This document shows positions 12,871-28,575 of a DNA stretch of 64,000 nt, piece by piece; positions within the stretch are counted from its first letter, which is position 1; every line of letters starts with the position of its first letter. The stretch is taken from the NCBI GenBank assembly GCA_036785705.1, contig JAWUZG010000174.1, forward strand, positions 1,296,001-1,360,000, written 5' to 3'. A program made the translations under genes and the position numbers. Origin of the DNA: Acanthornis magna (lineage: Eukaryota; Chordata; Aves; Passeriformes; Acanthizidae). The notes beneath the pieces were generated by a model. The model ran no database searches. It worked only from the letters and a program-made list of their open reading frames with translations, and was not told the origin of the DNA.

Positions 12871-15340
12871 GCCTGGGGCAGCGCCCCAAGTCCCTCTGGG
12901 TTTTCTTCTTTTTTTCTTTTCTCCCGGGAGCTGAATCTGAAATAAAAAGGGCCAAAGAGCCACAGTTCCTCCTGCTGGGAGACTCCTCCTGGCTGGGAGA
13001 CGACCCCCCCCCCCGAGCAGTGGGAACTTATAGAGGGTTAAATCCCCCTAACCCCCCATCCTTCAGGAACAAGAGGCCAGGAAGAAAATCTCCAGGCACG
13101 GCCACTTTGAGAAGCAGGGGCAAAAATCTGGCCTGAAACAGAAAACTCCAGAGGAATTCAAATTTTAAAAGCTGGGAAGAGCTGCAAGTCCCAGTGCCAG
13201 CAGCCTCAAGTCACCAAACACTGGCTCTGGAGAGCACCTGGAGTGGGTCACACCCTCAGAACATCTTTGTGCTGGGCCTCTTAAATGAGCCCTTCTGCAT
13301 GGCCAAAGATGTAACAAAACCCACTCTGCCCAATGTAATGGGCACATCTGTGCCTTCTTCTGCAAATATTGGCCATCCCTGGGGATTTTGGAAAGAGCCA
13401 TTGCCTTCCAAATATGCTCACTGCTGCCCTGAGCACCCACAAAAGAACAAAGGAAGAGGAATATTTTCAAAATAATTTTCAAGATGAAATCATTAATGGA
13501 TATCAGCGTCTCACTGTCTCTCCCCGCTGATTTTGGATGAAATCCCTGCCCTGTCAAGCACAAAGGCACCAGCTGGGTAGAGGCTGAGACAAGTGGATGA
13601 GATCATGAACCTGGAGAGAATCTGGAGTATCCCACAGGGCACCATCTTCTTGGTTCTCCAGAAATTCATCCTTGCTGCAAGCATCACAGGAGCCTCCACC
13701 TCATCCTCCTTCCACCAGCTCCATCCTTGTCCATGTTCAGATTATGGGTTGCTTGGCTCTAAAGCGCCTTCCAGTATTTCTGATGATGCCTCAATTCTTT
13801 GGCTTTAATTAGATCCCAACAGTGCATAAAAAAAACAATTTTGGGGTAATGGTTACCCCTTTCCAGCAACCCTTCCTTGCTGCAGCCTCACTCCCCACTT
13901 CCCACAGTGCAAAGAACTCTGAACATGACTGTGAGCCCATCACCTCTGTGTCCTGTCTCTTGAGACTTCGTGTTTTCATACAAAGCCACAGCCATAGTGG
14001 TTTTGCTTTTTGGGGGCAAATCCAAGAGAAAGACTCAACAGTGCCCAGAGGAACTGCGGGACACCAGTGAGTTGTGGGGTATGGAGGCCAGGGGTGTCTG
14101 CTGGACACATGTGACATCCCACCAAAGGTTACAGAGGTCCACAACCACCCCCGCCCCCAATCCTCTTGTGCATGCCATGATACAGATATTCATGATGGAA
14201 ATAGATAAAACCAGGGCAGGAATCCCCATTTCCCAGAGGAGCATAAATCAACACGCATGAAGATGTGGTGTTGCTGTAATTAGCACCACACAAAGCCCAT
14301 GCAGTAATTAACTTTCTCCCTTCCAAGTTAAGATTTAATAGCATGCAGTAAAATCAGACCTAAGGTGATTAAACAAGCAGAGAAGAACCCCATCAAATTA
14401 GGCACCTGTGACTTGACAAGGAATTAATTATAGCCTGGTCTACTACTACTACTAATAATAAATTGCTGTTAACATGCCCTTGTGCTCCAAGTGAGGAAGG
14501 ACATTGAGAAATTGACTCCAAGGAGCAGAGGCTCAGCCATGCTGGGATGTAGGTGAGCTACTGGACTGGACAGAGCTGGGAGAAGAAAATCTAGGACAAA
14601 AAAAAATCCTGGGCTGCTAGGGAGCTGCCCCAAACCTCCCAGCAGGAAACAGCTCTTCCCATGAGGAACTGTCACTGCGAGCAGCCTTAAGCAATCTCCC
14701 AAGGCAACTCCCAGTGCATGGGGATGTGGGCTGAGGGACACTAGAAACTGAAGGAGAGGCTGTGTCCTGCAACGGAGGAATAAACTCCAGCAATGGCAAG
14801 ACACAGTGACAGTGCTGGTCCCCAAGGGTTTCTTTTTTGGAGATGCCATCACAGTTGTGCTCCACCAAGAAGTGCAAACTCCATTCATATTGGGCCCAGA
14901 CCCCAAGGTCAGAATTCAGCTCCTACAAGTGGTCCCCAACCCTTCCATGTTGCCAGTGGAGGCGGCCAAGGCCATTGCGCACATGCAATGTCTGGAGCAG
15001 CATATAAGATCACCTTGTCATGTCAGGAAAGTGAGTAAGTTATGGGAGGATCCAACCAGATCTAATGTTACATGCCAGTATCCAACCTGGACATCCTCTC
15101 TGGCAATAAATTCCAACTTTGTCCCCTCACAGAAGAGCAGGCAAGCTCCTGAAGAAGCCCTCTGTGGCTGGGCAGAGGGAGGACATTATCAGCAGCTCTG
15201 ATCTTTACTTCTCCCTAGTTTTGCTAGGTGGAAAAAAATGCTGGAGGTTTCCTAAGAGCTCCACGTGCCACTAAGTCTCCCTGGTAAAGCTAAAGGGATT
15301 CTTGCCACATAGGAAGAACACAGGGCCTGTCTTGGAGGTA
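12871..15340. other. Intergenic region between the CpG island and the C1orf50 3' end
   Basis: No coding exon was recognised. A C-run at about 13005-13014 is a likely error-prone spot. About 14150-14470 is rich in TAATTA, GATA and TTAAT words with few repeats, which is how some conserved enhancers look, but conservation cannot be seen from one sequence. A short (TAC/TAA)n run lies near 14441-14461. Confidence 0.5.
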
Positions 15341-15359
15341 CACGTGAGATCAAGGCTGA

Positions 15360-15365
15360 TTTATT
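15360..15365 (-). terminator. Candidate poly(A) signal for C1orf50
   Basis: TTTATT on the plus strand is AATAAA on the minus strand, about 680 bases past the C1orf50 stop. I noticed no other AATAAA hexamer on that strand between here and the stop. It is inferred from position only. Confidence 0.4.
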
Positions 15366-16047
15366 TTACTCTCTCTGCTCTGGCATAAAGTCATTCAGTA
15401 CTCTGTCTCTACATGGCAGCTCACGCACTCAGATCCTAGAAGAATGCATGAGGATGTGAAACACATCATCTGAAGAGCACCTGAAGCCTGCATGGCACTT
15501 TTGAGGAAGCTCTTTCCAGAGAAGAGAGCTTCAGGTCACTCCATGTTCCCATCTCAGGGATTCAGACCAGCTAGGACAGAAGACCAGAAGACTGATCACA
15601 GCAGACCTTTTGCAGAGGCTTTTGACCGCTCCTCCCAGGCCACAGACATCCCTAAACATGTGCATTTTAATAAGGGGCAAAATCCAGCCCTGAGATCATT
15701 ACCTGCCACAAGTACTCACAGTGAGATACACCAGAGCCAGGAAGATAGGAGATATTATTTTACGGCATTATCACATCTGCCCCAAGCATTTCTGCTTTAT
15801 GCTCCAAACTTTCTTGGAACTCACACCTCCTGGTATCACCTGCCTCTTGCTACAGCTTGGCATAGGTCAACAAAGTAAATTATTCAATTACTAGAAAATC
15901 CAGTAAAACTGAATGCAGAATTAGTCTCCTTAAAGCACAGAGCAATCAGAATTTTTGTTTCTTGGTCTCTTTCCTCGCCCTGCCTTTGTCAGTGTGCAGG
16001 CACTGTGTCCCCTCACTCAGGGACTCTGCTCAGGGGGTCCTGTCTGG

Positions 16048-19203
<3,156 letters not shown>

Positions 19204-19392
19204 TGCCGCCCACAGCCCGACGCTTCCGCCCGGCGGAGATGTTTCCGCTGCGGCGTCAGCACACACGCTGAGGGCGCGGCCATGGTGGGGCTCTGCAGTC
19301 GCTGATTGGCCGCGGGGCGGGGCGGAGGGGGCGGGGCTAGTATCGCTTGGTGCCCGGGCCGGGAGGTGTCGCGGTTCGGCCGGGGTTTGGAC
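19204..19392. promoter_or_regulatory. Bidirectional CpG-island promoter shared by C1orf50 and P3H1
   Basis: Only 189 bases separate the C1orf50 start codon (minus, 19203) from the P3H1 start codon (plus, 19393). The interval contains a Y-box/inverted CCAAT motif (CTGATTGGCC, 19302-19311), then GC boxes (GGGGCGGGGC at 19314-19323 and another GGGGCGGGGC near 19328-19337). No TATA box was seen. The arrangement is typical of divergent housekeeping promoters that use NF-Y and Sp1. Start sites cannot be fixed from sequence. Confidence 0.8.
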
Positions 19393-22300
19393 ATGGCGGC
19401 GCCGCCGCTGCTTCTACTCTTGCTGCTGCCGCCGTTATTGATGGCGCTGCTGGCGCGGGCGGCCACGCCGCCAGAACCGGTCCCGGTCCCGACCCTGGCA
19501 CCGGCCGACCCGCCGCTGCCCGCCCAGCCCCCGGACGCGCTGTTCGCCGCCGGTGCCGAGGCGTACGCGCGGGGGGACTGGCCCGCCGTAGTGCTGCAGA
19601 TGGAGCGGGCGCTGCGGGCGCGGGCCGCCGTGCGCTCCCGGCTGGTGCGGTGCCGCCTGCGCTGCGCCAACGCCACCGCCACAGCGGGGCAGGCGGAGGG
19701 GACCGAGCCCCAACCCGACCCGGTGCTCCGGGACTTGTGGTTCTTTCGGGCGCTGCTTCGCCGCGCCGCCTGCCTGCGGGGCTGCGGGCCCGCCGCGCCC
19801 TCCCGATACCGCCTGGGCGAGGAGCTGGACCGGGAGTTCGGCCGGCGCAGCCCCTACAACTACCTCCAGGTCGCCTATTTCAAGGTGCGGGACCGGCAGC
19901 GACCAAGGGAAGGGAAGGGGAAACGGTGTGCTGCTGCGACGGGATTTGGGACGGGCGGGATGCACGGAGGATCCCGGAATCAGGCGGGAGGATGGAGGGT
20001 TGGGACCGGGTGAACCGGCCGGTGGCGATATCGGTCCCAGGACGCCGGGAGGGTTCGGTGTCCGTCCCGGCCGAGTGGGGTTGCCAGCCGGCAGCCCCGG
20101 CCGTGGCCTCCCCCGCCCCCCCCAGTGCCACGTCGGAGCTCGCCGGAGCCGCCCCGCACACCGCCTTCCCCCCCAGCCGCCGGGACACCCCGGGGACTGG
20201 TGTCCCCTCCGCTCCCCGCGGGGTCCGCACTGTCTCACCTCCGTCCCACCCAGATGAACCGGCCAGCGCAGGCGGCGGCAGCCGCTCACACCTTCTTCGT
20301 GGCCAACCCCGAGCACCAGGAGATGAGGCAGAACCTGGAGTACTACCAGGCCATGGTGGGAGTCCGCGAGGATGACTTCACTGACCTGGAGGCCAAACCC
20401 CACCTGGTGAGACCCTCCCCTCACAAACCCCTGTCTGCCGTGGAACTCAGGGCAGTCAAACCGTGGCTGCTGGTTCAGAGAGCTCGTGAGATGCCATTGT
20501 GGTGGGGACAACGTGATCCATCATGGGGAGCAGGGCACTGAGATCCCCTTATAATTTCTCATCCCTCTGCAGAGCGAGTTTCGGCTGGGTGTCCGGTTTT
20601 ACACAGAGGAGCAGCCAGCCGCTGCCATCCTGCACCTGGAGAAGGCACTGGAAGAGTATTTTGTGGCAGACACCGAGTGCCGCACTCTTTGCGAGGGACC
20701 CTATGACTATGAGGGCTACAACTACCTGGAGTACAATGCAGACCTTTTCCAGGCCATCACAGGTGGGAGCCATGCCTTCTGTGTCCCGTCACAAGAGTTG
20801 AGAACAGTTCTCTGTGGGTTGGTCCCCAAAGACCTGGGGTGGGGGTGGAGGGTCCCTGAAGAGTGCAAATCCTATCCTAGCTTTCACTAGGGGAAGTGTG
20901 GCCAGTAAGTGGCAGGAGGTGTTTACCTGCACTCAGCAGTGGGGCTGATACCCAGGAATCCTCCAAATTCCAGAGGAATATGGAAAAACAGAAGAGGGAC
21001 CAGCAGAGAGTCACGAGGATGTGGTGGGAGGCTGAGGATGGCTACTCTGTCCTGAGAGAGCACCGCAACCCCATCACTGATCAACTTAGAGGGGGACAAC
21101 CCTCATCCCTGAGGGTTTTCCACTACTAGAAGCTTGAAACAAACCCCAGTATGGGCAGGAAGTTGGACGTGGGTGACCAGGAGCAATGACATGGGGTTTT
21201 TCTCCACCAGATCACTCTATGCAGGTGCTAAGCTGCAAGCAGGGCTGTGTCACAGAGCTGGCCTCACAGCCCGGTCGAGAGAAGCCTCTGGAGGATTTCC
21301 TGCCCTCGCACTTCAACTACCTGCAGTTTGCCTACTACAACAGTAAGCAGCTCTTCACCCCATCTTCTGTGGTTGTCAGCACTGGGCACTCAGTTCTGCA
21401 TGGGCTGAAATCATGGATCCACAGAGTGGTTTGTGTGAGGAAGGGACCTTCAAACATAATCTCGTCAGTCCAACCCATGATGAAGGGACATCTAGCACTG
21501 GTCACTCAGATCTCTCAGAGCCCCATCCAACCCGGTCTTTAACACTTTCAGGGATGGGACAGCCACAGCTTCTCTGGGCAGTTGGTGCCAGGGCCTCACC
21601 ACCCTCATCACAGAAAATTCCCTCCTTATGGCCAGCCTAACACTGCCCTTCTTCAGTTTAAGACAATTGCCCCTTGTTCTGTCACTATAAGCCTTGATAA
21701 AAAGTTGTCCTTATCTTTTTGGTGGCCCCTTTAGGTATGGGAAGGCCATTAGAGCTCTCAGAAGCCTTCTCATCTCCAATTCAACAAGCCCAGTTCTCTC
21801 AGCTTTTCTTCATAGAGGGGCTCCAGCCCTCTGACCATTTTTGTGGCCTCCTCTGGACCCACTCTATTGAGTCCATAACCTTATGATGGGGATCCTAGAG
21901 CTGGAGGCAGCACTGCAAGTGGCATCTCACCAGAGTGGAGGAGAGGGGCACAATGCCTCCCTCACCTGTTGCCCACGCTGCTGGAGCTTAGCCCAGAACA
22001 TGGGGGGTTTCTGGGCTGCTAGTGCACATGGATGGGTCCTGTGCAATTCTTCATCCACCACTATCTCCATGTCCTTCTCCACAGGGTGCTCTAGTCCCAT
22101 CCATCCCCCCATCCTCACTGATACTGGTGGAGACCCTACTACTAGGCCTTGGACTTCGTGAGGTTCTTGCAGGCATGTTCCTCCTCCCTAAAATGTTCTG
22201 CAGGAGATTTGGATCTCTCTGTGCCTGGCTGCAGTCCCTCTCCACATCACTTTATTCCTGGGCAGCTTCACTTTCCAAGTGAAATAACAGCCCAGAAAAG

Positions 22301-25300
22301 CATTTTTTTTTCCCTCCTTGCCAGCTGTCCACCTCTTGCCTCAAATCACAGCAGCACACTCCCACTGCAGAAGAGTTACAACCCAGGAAAATACACTTGA
22401 TTTTGTTTCATTGTTTATTCACTTCTTTAGAAAAGTATAAAATGTTTCCATGTGGATTTCTTCAAAAGGAGGGGAAAAATATGAAGTCCAAGAGGATGGA
22501 AATCCTCAGGAAGAGACAACTGTATCATCAATGTCTGTCAGTATCTCCAGGGAGTGTTGGAGGCTCAGGTTCTGCTGAGCAATAGGACAAGAGGCAGAAA
22601 CTGATGCCTAGGAAGTTCCACCTGGATATGAGGAAGTGTGCAGTGACCAAGCACTGAACAGATTGTCCAGAGAAGGTGGCTGGTCTCTCTCACTGGAGAT
22701 ATTCCAGACAATCTGGACACAATCCTGTGCCACGTGCTCTGGGAGGACCCTGCTCAAGCAGAGGTTAGACCGGATGACCCACTGTGGTCCCTTCCAAGCT
22801 GACCCATTCTGTGATTGTGTGATTCTGTGAAAGGCCACATGAAAGTGGGGCAGGATGCTTCAGTGGCTGGAAATTGCAGGTTAGCCAGGAAATGGTTGGG
22901 TCTGGCTGCCTGTAAATAGGCTTCATGATGTTTTCCAAGTGAAAAAAGTACCCAAGCTGTGACCCTGGTTTCTGTTGCAATGGTTTCTGGAGGCAGGAGG
23001 GTACCTCAGAATCTGAATTTGTGGCAGCAGTTATCCTTGCTTCAGGGGATCTGCCCTTCTCATGAGACGCTTTGGAAAACAACAAGGACTATGTCTCTCA
23101 TCTCTCCTCCATACCTGTCTTTTTTCTGCCTCCAGTGTCCTTGGACATGCCATTAACAGCCCCATTTCTCATTGCAGATGGGAATTATGAAAAAGCCATT
23201 GAATGCGCCAAAACCTATTTGCTCTTCTTCCCACATGACGAGGTGATGAACCAGAATTTGGCCTATTATACCGCTGTCCTGGGGGAAAACCTGGCCAGAC
23301 CCATTCAACCCCGAGAGGTGAGCAATCAGTGGACAAACGATTGCAGGGACATCTTCTCTCCTCCCTGGGGTCCTTTGCAGAAGCTGTAGGGTGTTCTCTG
23401 GCTCAGCTACCAAAGGTGGACAGGAATGGGTATATTTAAGGTCCAACAAGCTGGAAAATAGCTGAGAAACTGAAAAACATCACTGGTAAAATGTCTTAGG
23501 CCAAGTGAAGCTGGATGATTGGCACACATGGACCCATTCCTCAGAGAGAGGGCTGTGAGAGGCAGGTGAACAGCCTTTATAGGAGGATCTGAGCCCATCT
23601 CTGTTGCACTCTTCCACAACTGAAGTGAAATTGCTTAAAAATGAGAGGATCTGGCTTCAAAATAGCCAGATCTGGATGGCCAGGTCCTGCGATATGATGG
23701 GCCTGGCTGCCCCACACCAGTTGGAGTAGGGGAAGAGAATCTGCTCCTAAAGAGCCTCCTGCAGAAGGGACACATGTGTGCTTCTGCTCAACTGTCCTCT
23801 CCCCAGGGCTTGTCCACAGGGAAGTTCAGGTGGGATGGGGAAAGCCATTTCCCAGCTGCCAGATGGACCAGGAAACCAGGCTGTGGGTCTGGAGCAAGGA
23901 CCACAAGGATGGTGTTAACCTGCACCTTCTTGACCACACTCAGGATCTTTCAAAACCCTGCTGTTCTACCTCACCCCATTCCTCTACCCCTTGCCACAGG
24001 AGATCCGGGTATACCACCAGCGGAGTCTGATGGAGAAGGAGCTGCTATTCTTCAGCTACGACGTCTTTGGCATCCCCTTTGTGGACCCGGTGGGTGGTGC
24101 CAGACCAGGGGCATACAGTGGTCAGATGGAATGCTGATGAGGGATCTGTGTCCTTGCCAGATGCTTGTCCAGCTCCTGATGTTGTTGTTCTGGCTGCAGG
24201 ACACGTGGACGCCTGAAGAGGTGATACCAAAAAGACTGCGAGAGAAACAGAAGTGAGTGCTGTCCCCAGCCGAGCCTACCCAACGGGGGTCCGACAGGAC
24301 ATACCCTTCTTCCTCTGTGGGCTTTGGGCCAAAGGCCACGGGATAGAGCTTCTGCCAGGGAAAGTTTTGATGTTGGGACTGGAAGAGGCTGCTGGAAAGC
24401 AGACCTTTGCTTCCCATCAGCCCATGGGATGATGGGCCTGGGTAGGTCACCCCAAGTGCCTCAGAGTGAGGGATGCATTGAGGTTACTCTCTCCACAAAG
24501 TCACAAGACAAAGTCTTGGTGCCAGCTTTGTCACTGGCACCTGAGACAACTTGTCCTGCCCTTGTCTTAGTGGCCCTCCTTTCTGATGTGGGGACAGTGG
24601 GGTGGTGGTGCTGATGGCTGCTGCATGCCCAGGGTGGAGCGGGAGACGGCAGCACGCATCTCTGAGGAAATTGGCAACCTCATGAAGGAGATCGAGATAC
24701 TGGTGGAGGAGAAGGCCAAGGAGTCTGCTGACATGAGCAAGTTCATCCGAGAAGGTGCAGAAGGCCAGGAGGGGAGGTGGGATGGGGACCTCTGTGACCC
24801 CTGCTGCCAGCTCATGGTCCCTCCATGCATGGGTGGCAGCAGGAGCAGGTGGTGGGACCACAGCTTCCCCCAGCACTACACCCCAGGGTTGGTGGCATCC
24901 CTCCCATGTCCCCCGAATCCATTTGTGCCACAGGTGGCCCCTTGGTGTACCAAGGAGCCAGTGTCACCATGAACTCCAAGGCCCTGAACGGCTCCCAGCG
25001 TGTTGTAGTGGATGGAGTCCTTTCTGCTGAGGAGTGCCGGGAACTGCTGAGACTCACTAATGTGAGCACAAGGATAGGTGGGGCAGGCAGGGGTGGGCAG
25101 AGGATGCTGAAGGGTCCCATCCTGCAACTCAGACATCAGACCAGTAACGCCAATTGGGTTTTGCAGGCGGCTGCCTCGGCTGGGGACGGCTATCGGGGGA
25201 AGACCTCTCCTCACACTCCCAGTGAGACCTTCTATGGCGTGACTGTCCTGAAGGCCCTCAAGGTTGGGGTGGCTGCATGGAGAAACAGGCTGTGGGGAAA

Positions 25301-26903
25301 AGAGAAGGTAGTTTTGGGGCAAGTGGTTGTGCATGCCCAGCTGGGGCTGAGTCCCTGTCCTGTCTGTCCCCCCCAGCTGGGCCAGGAGGGCAAGGTGCCC
25401 CTGCGCAGTGCCTACTTGTACTACAATGTGACAGAGAAGGTGCGGCACATGATGGAGTCCTACTTCCGCCTGGAGGTCCCACTCCACTTCTCCTACTCCC
25501 ACCTAGTGTGCCGCACTGCCATTGATGGTGAGCATGGCCCAGAGGAGCAAGTCTTGTCCTGTCTGGATTTCCTCTAACAGCTGGAGTGGTCTGGTCTTGG
25601 ACCTTGTTTGGAGACCTCCTTGCTGCTCCCTAACCCACTCCTCTTCCCAGGAAGGTGTAGGAAGTTTGTCCCTAAGCCATTTGGGAAGATGAGCAGCAGC
25701 TTTGCTGGTTGCCTCTAACAGGGCAGATGGCTTCATGCCATACAGGATTTCATCACTCAGAGGCATTTTGGGATGGGTGCTGAGAGAGGCTTAGGCCTCC
25801 ATTTCCCTGGAGGCCATGGAAATGCCATGGGACAAGTCAACAGTGTTTTGTGCCACCCAAATGGCATTGCACAATCCACACTCCAGCGAGTGGAGTGCTT
25901 TAGGCTACACGTGACTTTCTTGTCACCTCCAAGCACAGGATACTTGGGGACGTACCCTGTTCTTACACAGAGGGGTCCTGACATGACATGTTCCACCCTA
26001 GAGAAGCAAGAAGGTCGGAGTGACAACAGCCACGAGGTGCATGTGGACAACTGCATCCTCAATGCAGAGGCACTGGTGTGCCTGAAGCAACCCCCAGCCT
26101 ACACTTTCCGGGATTACAGGTACTCGTGATGGCTATCAGCTGCAGCTTCCCCACCTGAGGGAACCATGACTTGGTGGCACCTGGGTTGGGAGGAGCAAGG
26201 TAGGAGGACACCAAACCTGGGCTCTCCTGCCTCTGGCTCTTGCCATGGTGTTGGGGAGCTCTGGACTCACCTGCTTGCTGGAGCTCTGGTGATGGTTGCT
26301 TGTCACCTCCACTTGTCCCCTGCTCCCTTTAGTGCAATCCTCTATCTCAATGGGGACTTTGAAGGAGGAGCTTTCTACTTCACCAAGCTGGATGCCAAGA
26401 CTGAGACCGTGAGTAGCTCAGCTCCAAGGATCCATGTGCAACACTAAATCCAGCTCCTGCCTGTTGGCCCTGTCCCTTGGGAATGTCCCCTGAGTCACTG
26501 CAAAAGATGAACTTGGGTTGAGGGGAACCAACTCACCCTTGACTGGGGTCTCCCACCCTTGACAGGCGGAGGTCCAGCCGCAGTGTGGCCGTGCCGTGGG
26601 CTTCTCCTCTGGCTCAGAGAACCCCCATGGGGTGAAGGCTGTGACGAAAGGCCAGCGCTGTGCCATTGCCCTCTGGTTCACCTTGGACCCTCGGCACAGT
26701 GAGCGGGTAAGCTCTCTCCCATCAGCACGTGGGGATTTTGGGTGGGCCAGTGGCCATGCTTACTACCATGGGTTTGCCTACAGGAGCGTGTGCAGGCAGA
26801 TGACCTGGTGAAGATGCTTTTCAGCATGGAAGAGGGGGATTTGGAGCCAGAGCCAAATGAGGAGTCACCAGCTGCTGTTGTGGTGGGGAAGGATGAGCTG
26901 TGA
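19393..26903 (+). CDS. P3H1: Prolyl 3-hydroxylase 1 (leprecan)
   Basis: Fifteen coding exons: 19393-19884, 20254-20406, 20573-20762, 21211-21342, 23178-23317, 24000-24089, 24200-24252, 24633-24754, 24934-25061, 25167-25262, 25377-25527, 26002-26119, 26333-26408, 26566-26706 and 26784-26903. They sum to 2202 nt and 733 aa, close to human (736 aa, 15 exons). The ATG at 19393 starts a Leu-rich signal peptide. The N-terminal half has TPR-like helices and Cys-x3-Cys motifs such as CRTLC. The C-terminal 2-oxoglutarate/Fe(II) dioxygenase domain keeps the iron ligands H596, D598 (in HVD) and H668, and the 2-oxoglutarate-binding R678. The last four residues are KDEL, so the protein stays in the ER. 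The family 3-hydroxylates a collagen proline in a complex with CRTAP and cyclophilin B. All splice phases agree and no frame break was seen. Intron 4 carries two CR1 copies. Confidence 0.97.
21412..22235 (-). repeat. CR1 retroposon fragment, about 0.8 kb, in P3H1 intron 4
   Basis: Read on the plus strand it runs from an ACAGAGTGGTTTG...GGAAGGGACC segment through CAGAGCCCCATCCAAC, GGGATGGGACAGCCACA and TCTGGACCCACTC-like segments. This is the reverse complement of the 3' part of an avian CR1, so the element points to the minus strand. Frame breaks throughout the remaining reverse-transcriptase and 3' region make it inactive. It is diverged and 5'-truncated, as most CR1 copies are. Confidence 0.8.
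22550..22830 (+). repeat. CR1 retroposon 3' end in P3H1 intron 4
   Basis: A 5'-truncated CR1 in plus orientation. It has the GGTCCCTTCCAA-type segment near 22786 and ends in ATTCTGTGATTGTGTGATTCTGTGA (22805-22829 region), the typical CR1 tail repeats. It sits about 600 bases downstream of an oppositely oriented CR1, with exon 5 about 350 bases further on. Confidence 0.8.
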
Positions 26904-27193
26904 CATCTCTGCTGGGACTAGTGATGCCAGCATTGTGGCTTCGGGCTGCACAGTCATAAGGGTGACATATGGGACACCCGCTGCCCCGAACCTAGGTGGA
27001 ATGGGGCATTGGGGAATGCCCTGTACCACCACTGCAGCATCCAGCATCTCCCTGTGGAACTAACCTAAGGTCTGATGGAGGCTCAGGGGTGGGTGACATG
27101 GGGACAGGGAGGGATGCTTTGTTAGGAGTGGGTGCAGATGTGTGCCTTTCCTGAACTTCCAGCTATTTAAGTGCCTTCTGCAGAAAATGGGTG

Positions 27194-27199
27194 AATAAA
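27194..27199 (+). terminator. Poly(A) signal of P3H1
   Basis: AATAAA lies 291 bases after the P3H1 stop codon and is followed by a T-rich run (27203-27213), the usual layout of a poly(A) site with its downstream element. Confidence 0.75.
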
Positions 27200-27213
27200 G
27201 GTATTTTTTTTTC

Positions 27214-28109
27214 TAAGCTGTCACTTACTGAGTGGAGACTGAAGGCTGGTGCTACCCTTTGGCTGTTGTCAGTGTTGGGGTGCACATGCCTTCCCTCCTG
27301 GCAAACATTGACCCAAGGGTATTGTAGCCCTGTAGCCTCACAAAGGTGTTTAGAGGGCACAAGGTGCCACAGGGGCAGCAAGGGCAATGTAATCTCCAGC
27401 TGAACATCCCCTGAACCCTGTTCTCATAGCGTGGGAAGTAACCCACCATTCCAGGGAGGAGGGAATTGTCCTTGAACAAGAAGGACATTGAGTACCCTGG
27501 CAACCTCGGACAGGGCATTGAATTGTTCCTTCAGATGTCTGGCCATTACCATAACCATCCTGGGAATGTGGGCAAATAAATGCTGCCCCATGTGCCACCA
27601 CCCAGCACCCCCATCCCACTTGGAGGGCCGTTCAACACTGGGGTAGGCAAGGGGGGTCTGGAGGATGATTTCTCCAGGATGAACAGATGGTTCCACTAGA
27701 GGCTGCCCACCATCCCAGCATCCACCCCCAGCTGCCTGAGCGCGTGAGCAGACTGCTGATGAGGCCATGGCAGTTAACGATTGCCAGGTCCTGCGGCTGC
27801 CACGGGCTTGATGTCACCAGGGTGGTGACACGTCTCCCACACCCCGTCCCGCTTCTGCAGGAGTACGCCCCTGACAATGGTTTCTCTTGTTGGTGCCACA
27901 GTGGCATGGTGTCCCTGAATTCCCTCACTGAATGAACCCCTTCCCTGCTCACTGTCAAATTCCTGGAGTGATCCCTGAGGCCTCTGCGGGGCTTCCAGCC
28001 CATGGCAGGGGTTCAGAGGATCATGGATGGGGAAGGGTAACCTCCCACACACCCCCATCCCCTCCTCCCGTTGGGGAGCCCCATTTTCCTGTATCCCTCC
28101 ACTGTTGTT
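27214..28109. other. Intergenic region between P3H1 and CLDN19
   Basis: No coding exon, RNA gene or clear transposon was recognised. An AATAAA at about 27574 is probably incidental, or could be an alternative distal P3H1 site. Confidence 0.4.
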
Positions 28110-28460
28110 TGAGGGGTTCCCATCTCCCTCAAGACCCACATCTCTTCTGTAGGACCCAAATACCCTCCATGCCCCAAATCTTTTCCCCAAGACCACATTC
28201 TTCCCTTTAGGACTCAAATCCCCTGCCTCCAGCCCCAAATCACTCTCCTCAGACTCAAATCTCTCCCCCTCAGACCTAATGCTCTTCCCTGGGTCCCCCT
28301 TCAGGCCTCTAATTCCCACCTCCCAGTACTCAATTCCCCCTAAGCTCCAGCTCCCTCTGCCCCTTGGCCCCAATTCTCCCCCTCGGGTCTCAAATGCCCC
28401 CGGGACCTAAATCTCCCTGCGCAAGACCCGTATTTCTCCCTTCAGCTCAAATCCTTCCCC
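28110..28460. repeat. Pyrimidine-rich diverged tandem repeat upstream of CLDN19
   Basis: Units of roughly 25-35 bases with the core CCCCAAATC or CTCAAATC, then CCCTCAG or CCCTTAGGAC, recur about a dozen times with heavy divergence. The plus strand is almost all C, T and A here. The array ends where the GC-rich CLDN19 promoter begins. Confidence 0.6.
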
Positions 28461-28464
28461 GGCA

Positions 28465-28575
28465 GTGACCCCTGCTGCCCGCCTTCCCCCTCAGCGGCCC
28501 CTCCGGCCTCCTGCCTCCTCCCACGGCCCCCGTCCCTCGGCGGACGGGGCGGGCGCGGCGCGGCGCTCGGCGGCG
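28465..28575 (+). promoter_or_regulatory. GC-rich CLDN19 proximal promoter / 5' UTR
   Basis: CpG-dense sequence immediately precedes the CLDN19 ATG and continues through exon 1. The transcription start cannot be placed. No TATA box was noticed. Confidence 0.5.

Noticed and set aside
11956..12945. 329-codon plus-strand frame
   Set aside because: It lies in a CpG island where stop codons are rare; the product is Arg/Pro/Gly-rich low complexity and several overlapping frames on both strands are equally open.
14806..15201. 131-codon plus-strand frame containing GDAITVVLHQEVQTPF
   Set aside because: It looked briefly like a decayed coding exon, but I could match it to no family and it lacks an acceptor and neighbours in frame.
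19435..20511. 358-codon minus-strand frame
   Set aside because: It is antisense to P3H1 exons 1 and 2 and spans the intron between them; it is open only because of high GC.
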